Shown here: positions 1 to 8,301 of the stretch, in pieces
How the letters are laid out: every line of letters begins with the position of its first letter
How positions within the stretch are numbered: position 1 is the stretch's first letter
Source: Blastocladiella britannica
Lineage: Eukaryota; Blastocladiomycota; Blastocladiomycetes; Blastocladiales; Blastocladiaceae
Direction: 5' to 3'
DNA length: 13,585 bases
NCBI GenBank assembly: GCA_025349905.2
Contig: MU625033.1
Span: 1-13,585, forward strand
Translations under genes and position numbers: made by a program
The notes under the pieces: model-generated
What the model was told of the DNA's origin: nothing
Databases searched by the model: none
Seen by the model: the letters and a program-made list of their open reading frames with translations, nothing else

Positions 1-284
1 CGTGGTGGGAAGCGGCAGCTCTACTACATTCCGGCTGCTTGGGAACGGGCGGGGATGCCATTCCTCTTTTTCTTTTCTGCAAAAGCTTTGCTTCAAAGCT
101 CGCCAAACGTCGATGTGAATCCAGGTGCATATGTTTGGTTTACTGCCGAGTACTTTTTAAACTCAAAAAGAGAATTATTAATAATAAAAAAAAAGCAACA
201 GAATATTATAAAAAAAAGCTTGCATTTTTCTGGAGGGGAGGTACAAATCGCGACACACGCCGACAAAAGAAACTACAACACTTT
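1..284. other. Left-edge segment and 3' flank of the EFL gene
   Basis: Bases 1-58 are GC-rich like coding sequence and the rest is AT-rich with A/T homopolymers, so a gene boundary may lie near base 60. On the minus strand an ATG at 61-59 opens a frame that stays open for 20 codons to the window edge, beginning MASPPVPKQPECS, with a purine at -3 and G at +4. A plus-strand frame that stops at 116-118 is an alternative. Neither is long enough to recognise. The remainder should carry the EFL 3' untranslated region, but I see no AATAAA on the minus strand there. Confidence 0.25.
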
Positions 285-1886
285 TTACTTGTGCTCAACC
301 GACACAACCTTGCCGAGCATGACGGCGGTGTTGCCATCGAGGAACGCAATGCGCGACAGACCCTCGCAGTTGCCGAACGAGTCCACCACAAGGGGCTGGA
401 TGGGCTCGAACACAACCTCGGCGGCCTCGTTGGCCTTGAGCGAGTGGGGGGCCTCGGCCTTCTTGCGACCAGTCTCCTTGCCGATCTTCCAGTTGATCTT
501 GACGATCTTGCAGGCCGAGCGGCCGCAGCGGACAAAGCCGATGGGCGAGTATCCGGGCTTGACCTCCGACGGGATGTCAAGAGTCTGGATCTGAGCCGTG
601 AACGACTTGACGGCCTTGAGGGTGCCGTCCTCCTTGTAGATCATGACGTCGCCGACGCGGGGCATGTTGTTCTTGTCAAGACCCTTGATGTTCATGCCGA
701 CGTTGTCGCCAGTCTCGCCCTTCTCGACCTTCTTGTGGTGCATCTCGACGGTGAACACCTTGCCAGCGCAGGGGGTCGCGGTGGTGTGGGTGGGCAGGAA
801 GACAACATCCTTGTTGGTGGTGACGACACCCTGCTCGACACGGCCGGCAAGCACATCTCCGACACCCTTGATCTTGTAGATGCCCGAGATGGGGACGCGC
901 ATGGCGGCGTCCGACTTGCGCGACGGCAGCTCGGCAAAGTCGTTGAGCACCTGCTGGAGGGTCACGATCGTCAGCTTCTTGCCCGTCGAGGGGTGCAGCA
1001 CCTCCTGGCCCTTCCACCAGGTCATGTTGGTCGACTGCTTGAGCAGGTTGTCGCCCATCCAGCCCGAGATGGGGAGCACGGGCACGGACTGCTCGACAAA
1101 GTCCTTCTTCCAGCCGGTCTTGATGAGCATGTCCTTCATCTCGGCCGAGATCTCGTCGTAGCGCTCCTTCTTGTACGGACCAGCGGGGTCCGAGTCCATC
1201 TTGTTGATGCCGACAACGAGCTGCTTGACGCCGAGGAGGTTGAGCAGGCGGGCGTGCTGGCGGGTCTGGCCCTGAATCTCGCCGGCCTTGTGGTCGCCCT
1301 TCTGGATGGCGGTGGTGAAGTTACCGTCGGCGGGCACCATGAGGAGGGCGACGTCGGCCTGGGCGGCGCCGGAAATCATGTTCTTGATGAAGTCGCGGTG
1401 GCCGGGGGCGTCGATGATGGTGTAGTGCCAGCGGTCGGTGAAGAACTCCTTGGTGGTGCAGGCAATGGTCACGCCACGGGCGCGCTCCTCCTTCTGGCGA
1501 TCCATGTAGAACGCAAAAGCGAACGACGACTTGCCGAGAGCGTCGGCCTCCTGGCGGAGCTTCTCCATCTCACGCTCGGGGATACCTGATTTTTATTTTT
1601 ATTTTTATTTTTTTTTGGGATGAGGTTGAGGTCGAGTCGATTGAATAATGATGTTGGGGGGGATTTTGATGTTGTTGTTTTTGATGTTGTTTTTGATGTT
1701 GTTGTTTTTGATGTTGCGATCAAGCACAATAACAACAATAACACCATTAAAAAAATAAAAATAAAAAGCTATAAACTTTTTCTACATACCGCCAAGCTCG
1801 AACAGCAGACGGCCGGTGGTGGTCGACTTGCCGGAATCGACGTGACCGCAGATGACAATGGAAAGATGGGGCTTACCCTCAGACAT
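285..1886 (-). CDS. EFL: Elongation factor-like (EFL) GTPase, 2 exons
   Basis: The product is a translation GTPase that delivers aminoacyl-tRNA to the ribosome in the cytosol. Exons are 1886-1790 and 1585-285, giving 465 residues; codon 33 is split by the intron (donor GTATGT, acceptor TCAG). GTPase motifs are complete: P-loop GHVDSGKS at 14-21, GVTIA at 70-74, DAPGH at 91-95, NKMD at 160-163 and SGW at 206-208. It is the EFL class rather than EF-1alpha: it has FELGGIPERE after the P-loop, [15 protein letters not shown] before switch [20 protein letters not shown] after switch II, and ends with [20 protein letters not shown] where EF-1alpha differs. Length matches the family. The start has A at -3 and the reading frame begins at the expected MSEGKPH. 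Codon use is strongly biased to C/G-ending codons, which fits high expression and creates a long open antisense frame. The long intron lies just after the P-loop. Confidence 0.95.
1586..1789 (-). other. EFL intron 1, repeat-rich and long
   Basis: This 204-nt intron is about three times the length of the other introns here. Its ends are GTATGT and TCAG on the minus strand. It carries tandem GATGTTGTTGTTTTT-like units (plus strand, about 1665-1716), an ATTTTT array next to the acceptor (about 1590-1617) and CAATAACAACAATAAC-type sequence at 1727-1743. A first intron near the start codon is common in elongation factor genes and often raises expression; that role here is inference. Confidence 0.85.
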
Positions 1887-2100
1887 GTTGATTTGATTTC
1901 GGTAAAGAAAAAAACGGTGGGTCGGGTTGCAAAAGAAAAACGAGCACGAAGCGCGAGAGAGAGGTGTCGGATCTGTCGGCGTCGGCCCACTTTTGAGGGT
2001 GGGGGACCTTTGCTTTCTTGTTTTCTACTGAGTCAACCAGCACGTGAAGATGTTGCAGTGGGGGAGCGAAACATGCCGTTTTGTATTTTAATGTTAATAT
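1887..2100 (-). promoter_or_regulatory. Spacer with EFL promoter/5' UTR and upstream gene 3' end
   Basis: This 214-bp gap lies between the stop of the ATG11-like gene and the EFL start. Read on the minus strand it has an ATTAAA (plus 2087-2092) shortly after the upstream stop, a perfect CACGTG E-box-type palindrome at 2041-2046, about 155 nt before the EFL start, and pyrimidine-rich stretches close to the ATG. I see no convincing TATA box. The assignment as promoter rests on position only. Confidence 0.5.
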
Positions 2101-4559
2101 TTAATTGGGCACACGCCGTCGCGCCTGATCCACCCGCGCGCGCAACTGCCGCTCCAGCGCCTCGATCGTACCCGTCTCTGGCGGCACCGCAGTCGAAACG
2201 GTGGGCACTGGCAGCGCCGACGCAAACGCTCGCCACTCGCGAGGACCATGCGCGTCGAGCCACGCGGCTCCCTCTGGATCGTACGGGCCTGCGCCATCGT
2301 CCTCCGTCGTCGTATCTCGAGCGCGCGAGGGTCCCGCAGCGAGCAGATCACGCACGAGGTCGTCGTACGCGCCAACCAGTTGCGTCAGGTGGAATTGGGC
2401 GCCTGGGGTCAATGAAATCGGCGGTGGCTGCGGACCCACGGCCGTAATCACGGACGCGAGCGTGAGTCCCGACGCAGCGACCTCTCCCGATGCCACTGAT
2501 GCCGCTCGGGTGACGCTCGAGGCAGCGGTCAATGCAGACGACTTGGCCACGTCGGTACCGTGGTGAATATGCGATCCCCCGGCCGAGCTCGTTGTTGGAG
2601 ACAAGGGCGTATCCGGCGAGCCGAGCGACATGGACGCAGACGCGCTCCTCGACCGAAGACGCATCGTCGGCGCAACCGGCGGCAGACAGATTTCGGACGA
2701 CGCGGCGGAAAAGAGGGCGGTGCGCGGCGACCCTGGACCGCTCGGCCCCCGCATCATCATCAGCATCGGCCCACCGAGCGAGTCTTCCAGGAACGCCATG
2801 AGCTGGTACTCGGGCGGCTGGACGGCCGGCAGGAGGTGTGCGGGGAACTCGGGCGACCCGACCACCTGCTCGACCAGCAGCCGCCGCTCCTCTTCGGCAT
2901 CTTCCCACAGCATGAACGACGCGCGCACCTTGTCGCGGACCGCATTCCACGACTGCCTCCGCTCAAGCTCCGCCGCCCACAGGCCCTGGCGCCGCCAACG
3001 AACCGATGCGCGGAACTCGTCCAGCGAATGCGACAGGGGCACAAGCTCGTTTTGCGCAACGGCATCCAGCATCAATGTCAGCCGTGCCACCGCGGGGCAG
3101 ATGCGCGCCAGCTGAACGACAAGCGCCAAGAGTGAGTGCAGCGCCGCCTGATTTGTTTCACACGCGGCCGCTAGCACCGTGCTATCCGTCGGTCCTGGTG
3201 CCCGTTTCAGTGCTGCGCGCGTGTGGGGGATGGTGGCCATGGGGTCCGACATGTGCGTGGCCTGCGCAATCAGTGCCGCTCGCTGCGACGTGTAGTTGGC
3301 GATTCGCTCTTTATATATATATATATATATATATATTTACATTGCACGTCAGGATTGTAAAATTAATAAAGGGGGATACATACCCATGCAGTCGTCCATG
3401 AGCGCCGGCGTCTCTGGAGCAAGAGCGCTCGAATCATCAAATGCATCGGAGCCACCCGGCCAATGGGACTGGGCAGCCTCCATCTGCGCCAGCTCTCGCC
3501 GCGTGGACTGCAGGCGCGCCGAGATCGAGTCCAGCTGGGCCAGGGACGCTGGAAGCACCGGATCCAGATCATGCTGTCGCAACGCCGATTCGCGCAGCTT
3601 GAGCACTGCCCACGCACGCTCTTGTATCCGGATCCGATCCCACCCCACCGTCACGTCTGCGGCCGCATCCATCCCACCATGGCCATTTCCAGCGCTACCA
3701 GGCGCAGATCCAACAAAGGAGGACGAGAGCCCCAGTGGCGCTCGCTGGATGGCCGCGGTTGGGACATAGGGCGGCGCGCGCTGGGTCCAGGCGCTGACTG
3801 CTGCCGTTGCTGGAGACATGCCGGACTGGCCGTTCCATTGACTGCCGCCTGCATTCGGCGGAGTCGAGCCCATGACAAGTGGCGGGAGCGTCGGGACAGA
3901 TCCCCGTCGCTCGTGCATGAACCGGTCCGGTGTCACTGGGATCGGCATGGCGGCGTGATCGGATTCCCGGCGCGGCAAGCTCCCAGTCTCAAGTTGCAGA
4001 GAGCGCGTCATGGGTGTAAAAGTCCCGACGCTCCCATTGGACGGAGGCCTGGAGGAGGACGCTCCGTCGCCAGTTTGCGATGCGCTGGCAAGGCGATTGG
4101 GCGCGAATGCAAACACGGGCAGATCCGGCTAATGCGATTGAGGGTGAGCGGCAAGGCGTGGCCAGGGGCAACTGAGAACGCTACCAATGGATCCTCGTTC
4201 GCGTGCAGAGACGCGGCGGCAGCGTACACGCGCCAAGCCGATGGCGAAAACAACGAGCCGTCCGGGAGTAACCAGTGCCACAATGACCGGAGCGCGGGCG
4301 GCGTCAGCAACGCGGCAGAGGGGGCTGGGCCCGAATCGTGGAAATTTTGGTGCTGCGGACCGACAATGGCCAGCGCAGCGCTTGCCAGCGAATGCAGGAC
4401 GTGATCAAAGTCGGCGTGCGTCGGCAACGCGACGGACGCCGCTTGGCCAGACGGGAGGAGCACGCGCACGGTGCACGCGCTGTTCTGCGCGTCGGCGTCG
4501 GTTGGGAGTGGCGGAACTGCTGGCGCATCGTCCAACCTTGGCAAAGTGCTGCTGTTCAT
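2101..4559 (-). CDS. Putative ATG11/FIP200-like autophagy scaffold, 3 exons
   Basis: Proposed exons are 4559-4185, 4128-3384 and 3308-2101, giving 775 residues. The introns are 56 nt (GTAGCG...TTAG) and 75 nt (GTATGT...AAAG). An in-frame TAA lies three codons before the ATG. Residues 29-135 resemble a split ubiquitin-like fold: VRVLLPSGQAASVAL, then a second half with WLLPDGSLFSP. Residues 136-300 are Ser/Pro-rich linker. Helical segments follow at about 300-350 and 375-520, ending in EEERRLLVEQVVGSPEFPAH with a LLPAVQPPEYQL tail at 532-543. That E..RR...P..L...PPE arrangement, after a ubiquitin-like start, is what I would expect of the ATG17-like domain of ATG11/FIP200, which organises the Atg1/ULK kinase complex. 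The C-terminal 230 residues are low-complexity plus a short helix. No long coiled coil or CLAW-type end is present, so it would be a short version. The family call is tentative; the exon structure is firmer. Confidence 0.45.
3312..3336. repeat. (TA)12 microsatellite inside an intron
   Basis: An uninterrupted 25-nt TA run lies inside the 75-nt second intron of the ATG11-like gene (3309-3383), directly before the proposed acceptor at 3309 on the minus strand. It occupies the place where a polypyrimidine tract would normally be. Confidence 0.9.
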
Positions 4560-4620
4560 TTTTTTTTATTTTTTTTATTTTTTTTATTTATTATATTTTT
4601 TTTCAAAGCCCAACAAGATC
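4560..4620 (-). promoter_or_regulatory. 61-bp A/T spacer between two same-strand genes
   Basis: The attractin-like stop codon ends at 4621 and the ATG11-like start codon begins at 4559. On the minus strand this spacer is almost pure A with several overlapping AATAAA hexamers (plus TTTATT at 4587-4592, 4583-4588, 4574-4579 and 4565-4570). These sit 29 or more nt past the stop, a normal distance for polyadenylation signals. The same 61 bp must also hold the downstream gene's 5' leader. Confidence 0.6.
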
Positions 4621-7600
4621 TCATTGCCAGAACCTGGCAATGCGATTGAATCCAGTGGCAGATCGAGACGATTCGCCTGATCTCGGGGGCGCTGACGGTG
4701 CACTGGACGACACTGCAAGCGCTGCCTCGGGCGAGACGGCAATCACAGCCGTAGCAGCCGCGAAGCGCGGTCGACCAACCCCACTCTTGCCCTGGCCGCT
4801 TTCACCTGGCATGACGACCAAGAAGGTGGCAAATGCGACCACCGAGCGTTGTTGTTGTTCGTGCTGCTGCGCGATTGCATGCAGTTCCACCGAAAAGGGC
4901 TGGCATTGATCCAGGCAGTGAGTTAAGCTGTCTCAATAACAAAATGTCCAATGAAGTACCTGTCCAAGGGCAGCAAGCTCAGCGTCAAGAATGCCATGAC
5001 TACCCGGTCGCGAGTTGGAGTGCGGTGGGGACTGTGCAACAATGTGCTCTTCCGACCCGGATCCGGATCTGCTGCGATTGTGAGTCACTTGCTCGTACGG
5101 CCGCAGAGCAAACGGCAGCGATGGTCGCAGGCTCTGAGACGGACCAGCCAGCGCGCGCGCGTCCACCACATACATGGAGGCAAGCACCTCCGGCTGGCCC
5201 AGTCGCCGCAATGCCAAAGCGCCCGCATTCAATTGGTGCTGTTGATGCGCCAGCACCTGGCTGCGTGCGATCCGCCGCAGCGCCAGCACGCTCGACAGCA
5301 GGATCGCAATGATGCCCGACGCGAGCATCGCGGACGGCGTAATGTCGCCATTGGCGCTGCCGCCGGTGCCTGGGCTTCCGCCGCCGCTGATTGAGCCCGT
5401 CACAGCGGCCGCAAACTTGTACGCGACGCGAGGTGGAGGGCTCGCGCCATTGCTGTTGTTGCTTGGCGGCAGCTGAGGTGGAGCAGCCAGAGACAGGCGC
5501 ACCACGTGCCACCCGCCAAAGCGGCGCATATCGAGGGCCGAGAGCACCGCTTGCGCCGACGTCGAGGATGCTGAAACCGCCGTAAACGAGACCTCCCATG
5601 GTGGACCGCCGCCGAGTCCGGTCGAGGGCGACGGCGCATTGAGGACCGCGATGCTGAGCGGAAAGGATGCACCAGTGCTCGCACCAGCCGTCACCGCCGC
5701 AGTCAACACCAGGTCCTGCTCGGGCGCATTCACAAACACCGAAAAGTCGACAAATGTCCGGGCGGTGCTGCTGCCGCCAAGCTCGCCCGTCGCCGCCGGC
5801 CCACCCAGAGTAAGGGGCATGCGCGGAGGGCAGGAGGCACCAGAAGTCCCCGCCCCGTCGCTGCCGCACCCATACCGGCAGGTGCCGCCACACCACCCGC
5901 ACCCGGGCTTGCGCACACAGTCGGCACAGTCGTTGAAGCGCGCGCACCATGTTTGCGCGCGGCACTGCATGCGTCGAAGCACTGCAGCGGGCGACGGCGA
6001 CAACAATGACGAAGCGTCGGCGGGATCAGCCGCAATGCGCAGCGCTGGCATGTCGGCGAGGTCGCGGCCATTGTCGCCCCCCACCACGACCAGGTCCACG
6101 TCGCCGCCATTACTTCCCGCCACGACAGGACGCACCACCGCCGAATGGCCCTGCCGGTTCTCTCCCGTCCACTGCGTCGCATTGACCACTGCCCAGCAGT
6201 CGAGATCGAACGCGACCAGCGTGCTCGAATAGCACTCTTTACCTACGCCGGACATGTCGGCAGCCACGGGGCTCACAATTCCACCAAAGAGCAGCGCGCG
6301 GCTCTCCCCCGCCATGTTTGCCGACCCATGCGCGCGCGGACCGCCGGCAATCGCCACCGTCGTATCGTAAAACCACAAGTCGGCCGCCACGCTGTAGGAT
6401 TGCACGGCACCCTGCGCAAAGATGTGGATAAAACGCGTTGGCGCATGGTACACTGCGGGCGACGCGAGGGTTGCCGCGTACGTACGCAGCGGGTGCGACG
6501 ACGAGTTGAGCTGGACCCAGTGGTCGGATGCTATTTATCGTTGGTGTCCACAAGTCAGGCATGGGTACGGGGCCTTGAACTGACCAACAAAATAGCATGT
6601 ACGCACCAAGATCGTACGCATACGCGAGCCGGTTCATGCGGTAGTAGCCCTCTGCCGCCAGCGTCCACCCGCCCATCACAAACAGCCGCCCTTCCTCTGG
6701 TGCCGCCACGGCCGACGGCCAGAACAGCGCCGGCGGCTGCACTGCGCTCGTTGCACCGGCACGCACCCACGAGCCGCGAGCCATTGGCTGTGCCGCATCC
6801 AGCCGCAGCTCCCACAGCTCGCTCGACGCGGCTCCGTCGGCCGTGACGCCGCCAAATGCGAATACGCGCGCGCCAATAGACATGAGCGCGTGCGAGTGCC
6901 TGTCGGCGGGCTGCGGCGCCGTGAGCGCGATTGTGTGCCATGTTGTCGATGCTGCGATTTTCCATATGGATCAGTGTCTCGTCTCCCCTCCAGGCGGTTG
7001 CAAAAAAAAAACTGGAGCGTGCCAAAATGGTACAGTGCCGTGTCCCATGGCACGACCTGCGCGCTGTGCTGCCCGCCAGCAACCACGAGCGTGTCACTTT
7101 GCGCAACGTACGCGCCGCCGCCGAGTTTGGTGCGTGCGCCGATCGGTGATCCCGGAGCACGGTCTATTGCACTTTTTTTTTTCATTCAAGTTCCGCCGGT
7201 GAATGAATGAATGTTTGACAGACACGAACCATCGTCGCACAATGGACCCGTCGCGCCGGGATTGCACTGGCACTTGCCGTTCACGCAGATACCGCGCCCG
7301 CCACAGGCGCTCCAGCACGCATCCACAATTTGATACGACGCGACGAACCCGCTGCCCGCGATATCCACGTCCGACGTGAACACCAGGTCCATTGTCGGCC
7401 CCGTGCTCACCAGCACCTCCCCGCCGGGTCTCGCCGCGATCAGCGTCGTACGGTTGCCGCACATGCGCGCCATCAGCACCGGCGACAGCGGAAGCAACGA
7501 CAAAGACGGCGGCTCCGCGTCGTACACGGACAAGTAATCGTACGCGCACTCGGTCACAAACTGCGAGAACGTCACGCGCACCAGCTTGCCCGGCGGGCCC

Positions 7601-7926
7601 TGGATGCGCCACCGGCACTGCAGATTGTTGGGGTACTCTGGCGCATACCCGGTGCCAAATACGCCGCTCTGCGCTATGAGCACTTCGGGGACCGACGTGC
7701 ATCCTGGGATCGTCGACACTGACATTGCGGTTGTATTTGACGCTGCCACATCCAGCTGGCGGCGGCGGAGAAGGTCGTTGTCTTTGCTGCCAATACCGTC
7801 ACTTGCGATCTTCCACCCGGGTAGGGGCCACTGCGCAATTTGCTGCTGTTGTCGTGCGGATCCGCGGACTGCAATGAAACCAAAGATCACTGTTGCCAGC
7901 GCGACTAGTTTGAAGACGGCGACCAT
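4621..7926 (-). CDS. Attractin/MEGF8-like CUB-EGF-kelch-PSI membrane receptor
   Basis: Proposed exons are 7926-7230, 7163-7023, 6951-6607, 6530-4960 and 4899-4621, giving 1010 residues. Introns are 66, 71, 76 and 60 nt. A TGA lies directly before the ATG in frame. Domains in order: signal peptide 1-24; CUB about 76-201, with Cys pairs 76/104 and 127/156 and CAYDYLSVYD; EGF 204-230 with six Cys in C-x3-C-x5-C-x4-C-x-C-x8-C spacing; kelch propeller about 240-560, with Gly-Gly at 262, 313, 373, 457, 477 and 545 and the motif PADRHSHALM at 294-303; PSI 584-628, Cys-rich (CADCVRKPGCGWC); an extracellular linker; membrane span about 794-812; cytoplasmic tail 813-1010. This order, plus a tail segment PFSVELHAIA...VAFATFLVVMPG, matches attractin and MEGF8, which act as cell-surface receptors. 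It is shorter than animal attractin (about 1400) and lacks the C-lectin and laminin-EGF parts. Intron 1 could instead use GTCAAA...AAAG. Confidence 0.8.
4622..4642. repeat. Perfect 9-bp stem hairpin overlapping the stop codon
   Basis: CATTGCCAG at 4622-4630 and CTGGCAATG at 4634-4642 are exact reverse complements around a 3-nt loop. The stem covers the last codons and most of the TGA stop (4623-4621) of the attractin-like gene, so it would form in the mRNA right at termination. Confidence 0.8.
6952..7022 (-). other. Probable GC-AG intron in the attractin-like gene
   Basis: The downstream exon needs a phase-1 donor at its only usable acceptor (TCGCAG, ending at 6952). No suitable GT donor exists in the upstream exon after the kelch sequence LVVAGG. 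A GC donor, G|GCACGC at 7022, gives phase 1, a 71-nt intron and an uninterrupted kelch blade (TALYHF joined to ASTTWHTIAL). Its last four donor bases match the GTACGC donors used in the kinase gene. Confidence 0.6.
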
Positions 7927-8301
7927 TCAATTTTATGTACGCCGTAGTAAATTTGCAGTAATGGAGAGATTCGCGATTGGGAATATTGGTCATGTCAAAA
8001 TCGAATTCCCAAACTCGCGAATTTTTTTTGTGCGAAGGTTTCCCATGATTAACTGCTGCTGCGGATCGCTTTAAATTAGCACTATATTAGTATTATTCTG
8101 CCACATTTTCTCTCGGATCGCACGCTCATTCGTACCTCGCCCTGAAACCCGCAAGTCCTCGGGGTTTTTTTCTGGTCATTGCACGAGAGCGGTTGGATTC
8201 CAAAGCTAGCGCCTCCTCTTCAAATCTCGAGACACTCGCGTGGATATATATCTTATCGTTTTTGGAGCAGTTTCTGGAAGCGTCGCGCGCTGTAGATCCC
8301 A
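7927..8301. promoter_or_regulatory. Divergent intergenic region, likely bidirectional promoter
   Basis: This 375-bp region separates the starts of the attractin-like gene (minus) and the Rho-kinase-like gene (plus). It holds an imperfect inverted repeat at 7969-8022 and an ATATATAT tract at 8244-8251, about 50 nt before the kinase ATG. The rest is mixed sequence with no open frame that looks coding. No recognised transcription factor site can be claimed. Confidence 0.55.
7969..8022. repeat. Imperfect inverted repeat with TCGCGA cores
   Basis: The left arm at 7969-7984 (ATTCGCGATTGGGAAT) pairs with the right arm at 8005-8022 (ATTCCCAAACTCGCGAAT), apart from two extra bases in the right arm. 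The spacer is 20 nt. Each arm contains the palindrome TCGCGA and the block TTGGGAA. Confidence 0.8.

Noticed and set aside
39..1589. 516-codon open frame on the plus strand across the EFL gene
   Set aside because: It is the antisense shadow of EFL. Strong C/G third-position bias removes stop codons from the opposite strand, and its protein has no family features.
1620..2447. 275-codon plus-strand frame
   Set aside because: It starts in the repeat-rich EFL intron, crosses the EFL first exon and spacer and enters the ATG11-like gene antisense; composition changes with each segment.
3312..3336. TA run as a TATA box or replication origin
   Set aside because: It lies inside an intron whose phase and flanking protein sequence are consistent, so a simple microsatellite explains it.
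4008..4128. Continuation of the first ATG11-like exon in its own frame to a stop near 4008
   Set aside because: The adjacent frame gives a natural Ser/Pro-rich linker for 250 residues, and a phase-0 GTAGCG...TTAG intron joins them. A GTGTAC donor at about 4232 is a less likely alternative because the intron would be longer.
2201..4404. Several plus-strand frames of 90-313 codons
   Set aside because: All lie opposite the ATG11-like exons and have Arg-rich, shifting compositions typical of shadow frames in GC-rich genes.
6900..7033. 134-nt GT-AG intron in the attractin-like gene instead of the GC-AG one
   Set aside because: It is in phase but would remove TTWHTIALTAPQPADR, which is good kelch sequence, and would be about twice the usual intron length.
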